A DNA stretch of 64,000 nucleotides from Cercis canadensis (taxonomy: Eukaryota > Streptophyta > Magnoliopsida > Fabales > Fabaceae), in assembly GCA_003255065.1 (NCBI GenBank), contig QAOA01000205.1, positions 158,072 through 222,071 on the forward strand, read 5' to 3'. This document shows, in pieces, positions 53,311 to 64,000 of this stretch. Both the position numbers and the translations under genes were made by a program. The notes under the pieces are model-generated. The model was not told the origin of the DNA and ran no database searches. It worked only from the letters and a program-made list of their open reading frames with translations. Every line of letters starts with the position of its first letter. Within the stretch, counting starts at the first letter, position 1.

Positions 53311-54041
53311 TCAGAAGAAAAATATTTTAATTTTTGTTCAGAATAATAGAGATTTTTTAGATTGCAAAGAGATCTCATCTGATGGCAATTGGCAATTTGG
53401 CATGGCCCATAAAACTAGTTTTTCTTTTTTGATTTGATGAGAATGAGAGGTTATGAGAAAAGAAAGAAAAGGAAATTACAGTTTACTGAGAAAAGAAAGA
53501 AAACGAAATTACAGTTATTTGTTATTTTTTTAATTTTCCCATCCTTTGATGTAAATGGGAGGTATACATAGCCATCAATGAGTATCTCTTTGCTTTTAAC
53601 TTTTTCTTACTACTTATTACGCTTCACAGTATCTCGTCATCCATTTGCGGAGCACGCGCNTCAGAAGAAAAATATTTTAATTTTTGTTCAGAATAATAGA
53701 GATTTTTTAGATTGCAAAGAGATCTCATCTGATGGCAATTGGCAATTTGGCATGGCCCATAAAACTAGTTTTTCTTTTTTGATTTGATGAGAATGAGAGG
53801 TTATGAGAAAAGAAAGAAAAGAAATTACAGTTTACTGAGAAAAGAAAGAAAAGGAAATTACAGTTTACTGAGAAAAGAAAGAAAACGAAATTACAGTTAT
53901 TTGTTATTTTTTTAATTTTCCCATCCTTTGATGTAAATGGGAGGTATACATAGCCATCAATGAGTATCTCTTTGCTTTTAACTTTTTCTTACTACTTATT
54001 ACGCTTCACAGTATCTCGTCATCCATTTGCGGAGCACGCGC
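53311..54041. repeat. Near-identical duplication across an N (likely assembly artefact)
   Basis: 53311-53659 and 53661-54041 carry the same sequence from TCAGAAGAAAAATATTTTAA to GGAGCACGCGC, split by one N at 53660. The only large difference is an extra unit of the ~33-bp minisatellite GAAAAGAAAGAAAAGGAAAT in the second copy. Sequence upstream of 53311 and downstream of 54041 is unique, so the two copies are probably overlapping contig ends around a hard-to-assemble repeat. Confidence 0.85.
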
Positions 54042-54309
54042 CCTTCCTTTCTCTCTCTTCTCTTTCAGATATTTTTTTTCCCTAAAAAAATGTTATTATG
54101 GTAATATTTTACACAATACTCCGTACTCTGACAACGACCACTGAAGGATGGTGGCACATGCCTGCTGTCACATCAACATAACGGACGGTCAAGATTATAC
54201 TGTACGGATGCATGAACGGCCCAGATTCGAGCTCCCCATAACTCTTACAGAGACGCTCCCTCCTCTTTCTCTCTCTACTGCACTCAGGTCCAGCTTGGTC
54301 GGGGACCCC

Positions 54310-54316
54310 TTATAAG
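54310..54316 (+). promoter_or_regulatory. Probable TATA box of the ARF gene
   Basis: TTATAAG lies after a GC-richer stretch and is followed by a CT-rich tract (about 54345-54385) typical of plant 5' leaders. A start near 54345 would give a ~545-nt leader holding four uORFs. Confidence 0.55.
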
Positions 54317-54520
54317 AGGGAAAGACCCTTACTTTATCTTGCCTTCGTCTTTCCTCTCTCTCTCTCTCTTCTATCTCTCTCTTAATCACTGTGCGTTTCA
54401 AAGGGCCAAATCCTCACTGGGTCTCGGTCGAAAGTGATAGGCCACAAAAGAGAGCCTTTAGTTCAACAGTCACTTGTGCTTCTTCATTCTTGCTTCTTTC
54501 TGCTTTGTACTGCTCCTTTC

Positions 54521-54887
54521 ATGGCGATCTCGGGCAACGTGCTCTGGTTGGTGGATAACTCAATTTTTGTTTCAATTTTGGGGCATGGATTAGTCTGAAA
54601 TTGCCCAAAATAGCTCTGCTTCTCATTCTCTATCCGCAGCCTAATTCTGGCTTGTTTGTTCAGCTCTGCGTCTGAATTTTGAACATGTTCTTCTGCAAGG
54701 ATCCTCTGGTGATGGGTTATGTTTGATTTTTGAGCTTACTCTGATTTCTGGGTATGGAGTGCATTGGGAAGTTGGAGGAAGATATGGGGGAATGCAAGCA
54801 AATTGAAGATGGAAGCTGTGAGCTAGGGTTTCATGTGTTTTTATGATTGCTAAATACTGTATCTTTAAAGGAAAAAGTGAAGCTTGA
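54521..54887 (+). promoter_or_regulatory. Four upstream ORFs in the ARF 5' leader
   Basis: uORF1 54521-54598 (25 aa, MAISGNVLWLV...), uORF2 54685-54726 (13 aa), uORF3 54754-54846 (30 aa, MECIGKLEEDMGEC...), uORF4 54843-54887 (14 aa). uORF3 and uORF4 overlap by ATGA; uORF4 stops with TGA one base before the main ATG at 54889. ARF mRNAs of other clades are known for uORF control; here it is predicted from sequence only and assumes the leader is unspliced. Confidence 0.7.
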
Positions 54888-54888
54888 T

Positions 54889-57800
54889 ATGAAGCTTTCA
54901 ACATCAGGGTTGGGTCAACAGGGACATGAAGGTATCCACTCTATTTCTCTCTTTTGCTTTTTTCCCCCTATTTAGGCCTCTTAATTGGGTTTCAACTTTC
55001 AAGTCATAACTTGTAAATAAATATTATGTGTCCCTTTCAACTCCTTTTTCTGTCTCTGAAACATCCTAGTATTTTTCTTTTCTCTTTTTTGATAATTTTA
55101 TGTGCGGAATAATATTCAATATGATGACGCTTATGGTAGGAGGGGAGAAGAAGTGTTTGAATTCGGAGCTATGGCATGCATGCGCGGGGCCCCTGGTGTC
55201 CCTACCAACTGCGGGGACTCGTGTGGTGTACTTCCCTCAGGGTCATAGCGAGCAGGTGCCTTTAATCCTTACTCTGTTATTCTGCTCTAGATTGTTGTAA
55301 TATAGTCTAATTTGCATGCTAGAGACTAATGGAACTTTGCTTTCAAACTTTGGTTCAGAAGCAATTAATTCTGACTACACGATGTTAATTGAACTGAGCA
55401 TGTATGAATAATGGTTGTAGGTTGCAGCCACAACTAACAGAGAGGTTGATGGGCACATACCCAATTACCCGAGCTTGCCACCCCAGTTGATTTGCCAGCT
55501 TCATAATGTCACAATGCATGTCGGTATTATATCTTCCATGTGGTTATAAACTTATAATAGTTGAATTGTATTTGTTTAGTAAACTGGAGTTGGACCTTTA
55601 AGTCACATAGAGTGTATGTGATTTTCAGGCAGATGTCGAAACTGATGAAGTATATGCTCAAATGACACTACAGCCATTGACTCCGGTACCCTGTTGGTCT
55701 TTTGTCAGCTTGTGTTACTCATAATGGACCTGTTTTTGTCTTTCTGTAGTTGAAATTTGTGTTATTAATTGTGCATGTAGCAAGAGCAGAAGGATACATT
55801 TCTTCCTATGGAATTGGGTATTCCAAGTAAGCAGCCCTCAAATTATTTTTGCAAGACATTAACAGCAAGTGACACCAGCACACATGGAGGGTTCTCTGTT
55901 CCTCGTCGTGCTGCTGAGAAAGTTTTCCCTCCACTGGTACTGTTCTTTTTTGTGCCTTTCTGTTTGATTCTGGTTGGATATAGATGCATTTCTCCTCTAT
56001 TTGGGCTGTACAGGATTTCTCCCAGCAACCACCAGCGCAGGAACTAATTGCTAGGGATCTCCATGATGTTGAGTGGAAGTTTCGACATATTTTTCGGGGT
56101 AAAGTTTAAATTCTTTATCAATTGTATTCTAATAATCTTGCTATGGTATAGTGTGAATTTCATTTTGTTAGATTTTAATAATTTGATTTCCTTTTTGTTT
56201 AATTGTAAGTTCTCCTAGTTTATACTTCCAGTTTGTGTGGATTTGTCCCTTGGCACTTTCGACTTTTGTAACGAGATAATGATAACCTAGTATTGTAACA
56301 AGATTATAATTTGCTATAGACTGCAGCCTAAGAAGAACTATGTGCCAAACTAGTGTTTTAGCCAGAAGGATGAATGCATGTTGCATTAGGCTAACTAAAG
56401 TTTGTTATCAAATAGAAGCCTTTTCCTATCTTCATATGTTTCCTCTTTATTATTGGTGAAATGAGAAGACCTGTTATATGTTTCACTAACTTAACATATT
56501 CTACTTAGACCTTGTGATGTTGCCCAGGAAAACATACCCAAATTAGTATCTGTAATTCTAAGGTGGATTTATAAGTTCTTGGTTCTGAAAGATTAAAGGT
56601 AGTTGCATGATGGTATAAAATATACGGAAGAAGAATGTATATTATAGGAGCCCACCTCCCTCAACAGACTCTTTTGTTGTATTTTGGCTGACTTCTAGCC
56701 ACTTATTATCACTTGGAAACATTGAATCTAAGATTGACTACTTAAGAATTGTCCAAGTGTTTATTAGTGACCTTGTAAATAATTGGAGAACAATGATATT
56801 CTGAACTAAACCACATAGTTATGGTGGGAAATATACAGTGGACATATTTTAGGATTTCTTGTTCCTTACTAGTTTGAGTATAAATTCTTGATCACTTTCA
56901 AAGAATTATTTGTTGTTCTGAAAGTATGAAGTAGTAATCTATATATTGTCTGATGAGTAGACATTTGCATCAATTTGACTAGGTATTTTGATAAGCTCCT
57001 GGAATTTCTATGAGTTCCTTTCTTGTGGAAACATGTCATTCATCAAGCACATGTTCAATGGAATCTGCCTTTTTGGGACTTATGATAATGTTGGAGTACT
57101 GTCTCGTACATATTTGCATTAATTGTCTCTATAATACAGATTTTTTACTTTGTAGGACTGGCTGTTCCGGGTTCTAAAATGTCTTCATTTCTCCCTTGGG
57201 CTTCATTGCAATTGATACAGATTTTGTTTTATACCTTGTTACATCAACTGTTTTATATCATTCCTCTTCCCATATGGAGCGCATGTGTTTTGTAGAGTTT
57301 TAAGAAATAAATAAATTTTTAGTAATGAATCTTGATTTACTTTTTGTTTTGATGTAATGTGCCTATGTGGTACCTAGTTACTTCCAAACAATCCTTTATC
57401 CCCCATTATTTTACTTTAATGAAGTGATTTTTCCAAGTTTATTTTTGTTCCGAGTCGGTCTTTCTGTTTCAATAAAACAACCCAACCCTTAAGCTAAGTG
57501 CATTGTTGATAAATTAGAGAAGGTCTGGGTAGAGTAGTACTACTCAATCTTACAACTTAGATTCTCTTATGTTTTCAGCACAAGCTGACATATCTGTTAC
57601 TAACATATCATTTCAGGACAGCCAAAGCGGCACCTTCTTACAACAGGTTGGAGTGTATTTGTTAGTGCCAAGAGACTTGTGGCTGGAGATTCTGTGCTTT
57701 TCATATGGTATTTGTTTCCTTTTTCCATTTTTGGCCACCTCTTTTTGACTGAATGCTGTAAATAACTAGTTATGTTTTCCTGCCATATTCTCATTGTTAG

Positions 57801-60800
57801 GAATGAAAAGAATCAGCTTCTTTTGGGAATACGTCGTGCCAATCGTCCCCAAACTGTGATGCCATCATCAGTTCTATCAAGTGATAGTATGCACATTGGA
57901 CTCCTTGCAGCTGCTGCTCATGCTGCTGCAACTAATAGCTGTTTTACGGTCTTCTATAATCCAAGGTGGTGAACCTTATGTAAATTTCTGGCTATGGTAC
58001 TTCTTTATGAGAAATTGGAATGCTTCTTTTGACTGCTGCATAATGGGCAGGGCTAGTCCATCGGAGTTTGTGATACCTCTTTCTAAATATATCAAAGCAG
58101 TGTACCATACACGCGTTTCGGTTGGTATGCGCTTCAGGATGCTTTTTGAGACTGAAGAATCAAGTGTCCGCAGGTACTTTATTTGTCAAATATTGTATTT
58201 TTTCTTAAGTATCTGTTAATTTTTTTTGTTCTTGCAACTCTTAACATATTTCCTAAAGCTCTTAGATCAATTAATTGTATTTTTTGAATTTTGAAATAGT
58301 TATAAAATATAAGATTAGTTGCATCTTTTAAATAAGTCAAGATAGTAATACCCTACCTAGGATGAGGTTGAGCTGGTGTCCACCTATACTATCTAAGTAA
58401 GCAAGTTTCTCTATAAATGGGCTTCTGCTTATAACAGCCACACAGGAAACACCATACTAACTGGACAGATCTCAACTGCATAGCTGTATATTAGCATTTG
58501 GTCCTGGCATGTGAATTAAAATAGTTAGGGGCTGCAATCTGGAGAAAGTGGAAATCAAAGTACAAAATGTTTATTTTTTGGTGTGGCACCATTGTATTCT
58601 GCCTTATATTTACTCAATGGTGTGATTCCTGTCTTGCAGGTACATGGGTACAATAACTGGCATAAGTGATCTGGATCCTGTTCGTTGGCCGAACTCTCAT
58701 TGGCGATCTGTGAAGGTGATTAAGATTACAAAGTTGCATGTTTATAGGCCCAGCTAGCATTATATTATACATATGATACCTTATGTTTTTATATGAAAGT
58801 TAATACCACTTACAATTAAATACCTGTTCCGTGGAGTTGGACTATGCCTAAGGAGGAAAATATTGTTCTAAAACCTGTAGCCATGTTTGATTTATGTACC
58901 TTTGAAGACTAATATAATCCAATCTCATATAATCTATCTTGTATCTTTTTGCCCCCATCAAACCCTAAGATGTTTTCCTGTTTTTCTGGCTATGCTGGCC
59001 ACATGCTTTCTAGTAGTCTTGGTTGTTCCTCTTGTTCACCTAGTTAATTTAGTTGAAATTGTGATGCTGCCCAGCTTATCAAAAAGTCCAAAAGTTTGAA
59101 TTTTATGGCCATTTGGTGAAGGAAGTATGATTGACAACAAAGAAATAGGATTTTGGAAGGTATATTAGGATTATGTGTTAAAAGGTTAAGAATCAATAGG
59201 AATCAGAGGCTTGTTGATGGCATAAATATAGGTCCAATTAAGGAAAGAAATACAGGAAAAACATGAACTCAATATCAGATCTATTCTGGGCCTGTGAATA
59301 ACTTTAGTCATTTATTGGTTTTTATGTAAGCTCACTCAGGTGCTTGTCCTCAATTATCCATATAGTATCCCACTGGTAACTTTCTTTAAAAGTTTGGAAC
59401 AAAATTTAATTATCTTGTATCCTTATTAACTCTCTTATGTCCTTCATCTTTTATGCACAGGTTGGTTGGGATGAATCAACGGCAGGAGAGAGACAGCCAC
59501 GGGTATCGTTATGGGAAATTGAGCCTTTAACGACTTTCCCTATGTATCCATCACTATTTCCCCTCAGATTGAAACGTCCATGGCATCCTGGTCCCTCATC
59601 TTTGCATGGTAGATGATTATCTCAATGCTGAAATTATCTCCTTTTCTGTTTTTTTGGTCTTCTTTGAATTCTGAAACCACCTTGAGTTCTGTTCCCCTGT
59701 AGACTATTCCTTACAAATCCACACAATTTTGACTGTTAAATATAGCATGTTATGTAACTCGATTCATTATAATTTAAATAGCATAGCCTGAAGTGTTAGG
59801 AAATTTGTTGGATATGTATGCTAATTTTAGTTCTCAATCTCCCCCTCCACCCCCCTAAAAAAAAAAATAAATAAATAGATAAATGAATAAATAAATTACT
59901 CAGAAAATCAGATAACCAATCAAATTTTAGTCTATGTAATATTTATAATTATATAATTAATTGTTTTTATGAAAAATAATTTAGTTAGATATTATTAGTT
60001 GTGATGAAAGTTATGTATAGGACATTTATCTTGATAACAAGCGAAGCTTTTACCTTGTGGAGTTAACTCACATTATAAGTGTATGTATGTGTGTATGTAC
60101 ATATATATGCATGATCTTATGTTTTTCCTTCTCTTGTCCAATTCCTCACTCATGTTCACCCTACAAGAGTTTGTTTTAGCATTGGTTCTTTATCAAGACC
60201 TATACTGGTATTAGAATATGGAAAATTGGCTTGCAACTGTAAATGAAGATCACTAACAATTCACTAAAAAAATGAAGATCAAGTTAGCCCGTATAATTCT
60301 TTAGCATTCACCCGCATTAGAATAGATACTGACAATGCATGTCACTTAGACATGAGATAACTCAAGCATTGTCACCTTGAGCTCTGCCAACAAATAAGAC
60401 AAATTAAAAAAGCACTGCACAGCATGGAGTCATGGACATGTATGTTGTTCGTATAAAAATATGATAACGTCATAACATAAATCAATCATCAACTGTTTAG
60501 TTAATGTTTGCTAACTTTATATCTTTGATAGGATAGAGTTGTTTTCTTGGCTTCTCTGTGGGTGTTTCCACATGGTTTCTTTTGGGAGGTTTCTTTAATG
60601 GATTATAGAGGGATTGGTGAAGCTTTTTTGAACTGATGTTTTTGGTTCCTTTCCTTTGTTTTAAGGGGATCACTTGTTGTTCTTTGATGTATTCTTCTTC
60701 TTCTTAACTAATTCTACTTTTATCAAAAGACAAATATTTTTGCTAACAATTGATTGATTTTAAATAAAGTCAAGTAAGCCACAATTAGTTTTCTAGCATT

Positions 60801-62548
60801 CATCCACTCTTCATGTCCCAAACACAAGGGGAATAGATGTCCTAGCGACCCCCCTCCTCTCTCCCTTCTAAACTGGATCTGGTGATATTAAGATCTTTCG
60901 AGCCTGTACTTCTCTCTTCTTTTCTTTCCGTTTCTTCAATTTCTTACCTAGGATCATGTTACAGATGGCAGAGATGATGCAACTAATGGGCTAATGTGGC
61001 TGAGAGGTGGAGACCAGGGTCTCAACTCCATGAATTTTCAAGGTGTTGGTTTATTGCCCTGGATGCAACAGAGACTGGATCCAACCTTGCTTGGAAATGA
61101 TCATAATCAGCAGTACCAAGCCATGTTGGCAGCTGGTTTGCAGAGCCTAGGGAGTGGAGATCTCTTAAGGCAGCAAATGATGCATTTTCAACAGCCTTTT
61201 AATTACCTTCAACAAGCAGGAAACCATAGTTCTTCTCTGCAACTTCAGCAGCAGCAAGCAATTCAGCAGTCAGTCCCTTCTAATATACTGCAGCCACAAG
61301 GGCAAGTATTGACAGAGAATCTGTCGCAGCATCTCCTTCAAAAGCCGCATAACAATCAAGAAGACCAAGCACCACAGCAGCAAAGTACTTATCATGATAC
61401 ACTTTTGATTCAAAATGATCAGCTCCATCAGAGGCAACACTCTAATGTGCCATCACCATCATACTCTAAACCAGATTTCTTAGATTCTACCATCAAATTC
61501 TCTGCATCAGTTTCCCCTGGACAAAATATGCTTAGTTCACTTTGTCCTGAAGGGAGTGGCAACCTTTTGAACCTATCCAGAACCAGTCAGTCTGTGCTGA
61601 CTGAACACTTGCCCCAACAATCATGGACTCCAAAATATGCACCTGTGCAGGTCAATGCCTTTGGCAATTCAGTGTCACACACACAATATACTGGAAAAGA
61701 TTCTGCAATGGTGCCATCACATTGTAATTCAGATACCCAAAATCCTACACTCTTTGGTGTTAATATTGATTCATCTGGCCTTCTGCTCCCCACCACTGTC
61801 CCTGGTTTTACCAGTTCATCAGCTGGTACTGAAGCCTCAACAATGGCATTGGGGGATTCTGGATTTCAGAGTCCTCTATATGCTTGCATGCAAGACTCAT
61901 CAGAGTTGTTGCAGAGTGCAGGGCAAGTTGACCCACAAAACCAAAATCGGACATTTGTCAAGGTTTGATAATCAAATATTTTAGCTAAAGTTTTCTGAGC
62001 CTTACTTTTTTTTTTTTACCATTGTAGTTTAATCCTGTCTTTTCACAGGTTTACAAATCAGGGTCAGTTGGGCGCTCACTTGACATCTCCCGGTTCAGCA
62101 GCTATCATGAACTGCGAGAGGAGTTGGCTCAGATGTTTGGAATTGAGGGGAAGTTAGAAGACCCTCTTAGATCAGGCTGGCAGCTTGTATTTGTCGACAG
62201 GGAGAATGATGTTCTTCTCCTTGGAGACGATCCGTGGGAGTAAGTACTTGTTTCAATAATTCAATTGCACCTTATTATTTTTTCTGCACGCATTAGTCTC
62301 ACGAGTCCTGACCTATTATTCTATCCTTGATGTGTTAAATATATAAAATACGCTAAAATAAATTATTTCACTTTTGCTGATATTCTGCTTTGGCGTGTGG
62401 ATTTCCTGCACTACCTTGCAGATCCTTTGTCAACAATGTCTGGTATATCAAAATACTTTCACCAGAAGATATTCAGAAAATGGGAGAGCAACCAGAATCT
62501 CAGGACCTTGTTTCCGGGCTACCGTCTGTTGGCTCACTTGAATACTGA
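54889..62548 (+). CDS. ARF6/8: Auxin response factor, ARF6/ARF8 clade (activator, miR167 target)
   Basis: Transcription factor binding auxin response elements. Fourteen exons: 54889-54931, 55140-55255, 55421-55519, 55629-55685, 55781-55936, 56014-56098, 57617-57707, 57801-57965, 58051-58173, 58640-58715, 59461-59608, 60965-61962, 62049-62239, 62422-62548; 824 aa. Starts [15 protein letters not shown] as ARF6/8 do. B3 DNA-binding domain ~125-228 ([45 protein letters not shown] just after), Auxin_resp domain ~250-335 ([20 protein letters not shown]), Gln-rich activation region in the 998-nt exon, PB1 domain ~718-803 with [16 protein letters not shown] (invariant Lys) and [15 protein letters not shown] (OPCA acidic motif). 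The DBD words resemble ARF6, the middle ([12 protein letters not shown]) ARF8, and the end SVGSLEY other ARF6 members. Exon 2 has a TAG/GAG tandem acceptor. Confidence 0.95.
62168..62188 (+). promoter_or_regulatory. miR167 target site
   Basis: TAGATCAGGCTGGCAGCTTG plus T, in the PB1-coding exon (codons LRSGWQLV), pairs with miR167 at 18 of 21 positions. The mismatch at the G in CAGG and those near the target 3' end are also the ones known for ARF6 and ARF8. It predicts cleavage of this mRNA by miR167. Confidence 0.92.
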
Positions 62549-63699
62549 GACAGTTTGTAGATGTATGGGATGTTGCTGAACATTCCTTAAGGTTCCACGG
62601 TGAAGAGAAGTTCTACTACTACATGTTTGTTACTTCTGTGTGAACACTACCTATCTACCTTGCATATCTGAATATATTCTGTATCATCGATTTCACTTCA
62701 CTCGCTTTGTTGAATCTATGAGAATTAATGAAAAGAACGTCTTGTGATAAGAAGATTAGGACAAACTTTTGTGCCAATTCTGAACTTTTGTGCACTGAAA
62801 GTTAGAAATAGTGTTACTGCAATTGTAGCATTTCATTCACCTCTTGCATGAAACTTATGTACAGTAGAAAGAGCTAGAAAAGGCTGAATATTTCTACTTG
62901 GGCTTAACCTTGTGTCTTTTATGCTTGACACCGCTATTAGTGCTTACTTAGTTGAGTAATTGATTCTTCTCCTTATTCTGGGATTTTATTTGGGTATTAC
63001 TGAAACGACCACAATCGCATTCATTTGAAAACTGAAACTACAATCTCCTATGAGTTGCACCAATAATTGTTTGGTAATGCAGGACTAGCCTTAAAAATTT
63101 TATACATGAATTATATTTTGATTTCTTGCGAAAAATTAATAATTTTGTGAACGTGATAAATGAACGCTAATGTATATTTGTAAATGACTTTTGCTTTTAG
63201 AGAAATGCTAAATATTCATTGAACAGAATCATAGAATAACACTGAAAATCTGCAGTGTACTAACTCCTTAGAAACCCCATCTTGCTAATCTGTGGGAAAC
63301 ACAGTTTACCTTTCCTTCCCACAAAATATTATACTTGATTTATGCATGGCAATTGACGTTTCTTAATATTTGAGAACATGAATTAGCTTCGTCTCACATT
63401 GTAAGCATTTAAGCCAGTGTAACTATTCATTGTACCATAAACATAAAACATTTAAATTAACTTGTTCAATGTCACGTTTTGTCCCCTTAGATGTCTTGAT
63501 CTTCTCTCTACGTGGTGATCCTGATTAATTAATTTCACTGAGTTTGTTTTGTTTCCTTGAATCGATTTCAATCTCAAATTCATCCATGTCAAGGCAAAAG
63601 GAGTATTCAGTTTTAACAGCACAAGCAAAGCAAGCAACTCTAATATTTATATTATCTTATGGTGCTAATATATTTATAATTTATGGATAAATTACCATC
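62549..63699. other. 3' flank of ARF gene
   Basis: Probable 3' UTR to about 62730 (AATTAATGAAAAGAACG), then AT-rich DNA without a recognisable gene. Confidence 0.5.
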
Positions 63700-63890
63700 T
63701 CAAATCATCAGCCTACCATTCTTGATGCGTGGAGTGAGAGGTTTTGTGAACCAAATCATCGTTGCAAATAGAAGACCAAGTGTAAAAGCAAGTTTATATA
63801 GCAATCCACCTTATATTCACCGAAAAACTATCTTTCCGATTTGCTCTATGTCCTTTAAAAAATTCCTCCGTGCTTGCAGCTCTCTAAACA
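63700..63890 (-). pseudogene. Possible degraded exon of an unrecognised membrane-protein gene
   Basis: On the minus strand ELQARRNFLKDIEQIGKIVF follows a TTTAG acceptor-like site; after two in-frame stops the frame goes on KLAFTLGLLFATMIWFTKPL and ends at a TGA at 63700-63702. The hydrophobic run could be a membrane helix. The 11 nt between the parts are too short for an intron, so it is broken if it is real. I do not know the family. 63891-64000 shows nothing else. Confidence 0.25.
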
Positions 63891-64000
63891 GCGTTTTTGC
63901 TTCTAAATATCAATGAAAAAAACAATATTCAGACACTAGAGTTGGCAATGAAAACTGTACCAACATGTGAGATTTTCGACAAATATAATGAAGTCATGTT

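Noticed and set aside
53204-53787. Two ORFs sharing the same C-terminal 40 residues
   Set aside because: The identity comes from the duplication around the N at 53660, likely an assembly artefact, not from a gene family.
61111-61140. CCATGTTGGCAGCTGG, which resembles a miR167 site
   Set aside because: It matches the CATGCTGGCAGCTTC core less well and is not at the known ARF6/8 position; the site at 62168 fits better.
63683-63916. 77-codon plus-strand ORF near the window end
   Set aside because: No family resemblance; the minus strand of the same stretch looks more like a decayed exon.

Overview
The window is nuclear DNA from a flowering plant, most likely a woody core eudicot. It is AT-rich, has many spliced genes, plant-only families (CRK receptor kinase, ARF, PsbQ-like), a miR167 target site, and plant hAT, copia and foldback transposon debris. 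Single N characters stand at 3006, 5793, 5947, 16213, 51370 and 53660; two of them sit between near-identical duplicates and look like unmerged contig ends. I could not name the species.

Layout. 173-4129 (+): 3' part of a SWIB/Plus-3/GYF chromatin-type gene that contains a U12 AT-AC intron. 4130-7640: gene-poor DNA with an orphan kinesin exon, a small orphan exon and a foldback element. 7641-13792 (+) and 20284-24093 (+): a direct tandem pair of SEN1/UPF1-type superfamily 1 helicases (1107 and 929 aa) with the same intron plan, separated by debris. 25021-28923 (-): complete beta-catenin-like protein 1 (537 aa) with a GC-AG intron. 30050-~35555: a decayed hAT transposon with an embedded copia fragment. 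35913-35994 (-): tRNA-Ser(AGA). 36448-39029 (+): two-domain DJ-1/PfpI protein whose last exon carries a 17-bp tandem duplication that breaks the frame. 40182-44956 (-): CRK2-type receptor kinase (648 aa) with a hAT MITE in its first intron. 47332-48581 (-): PsbQ-like protein 3 (184 aa). 50062-50868: a hAT-type element with perfect 8-bp target duplications that carries a captured first exon of a PSB33-like Rieske-domain gene. 50877-54300: AT-rich, no gene seen, with a duplication around an N. 54889-62548 (+): an ARF6/ARF8-clade auxin response factor (824 aa) with four upstream ORFs and a miR167 site.

The genes do not form an operon-like system; they are independent plant loci. The points of most interest are the gene-capturing hAT element, the uORF cascade ending one base before the ARF start, the DJ-1 frameshift, the unusual AT-AC and GC-AG introns, and the divergence of the two tandem helicases (Asp tract, internal triplication and alternative C-terminus in one copy only). 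Exon coordinates were set by reading frame, splice consensus and recalled family sequence; no alignment or transcript was available.
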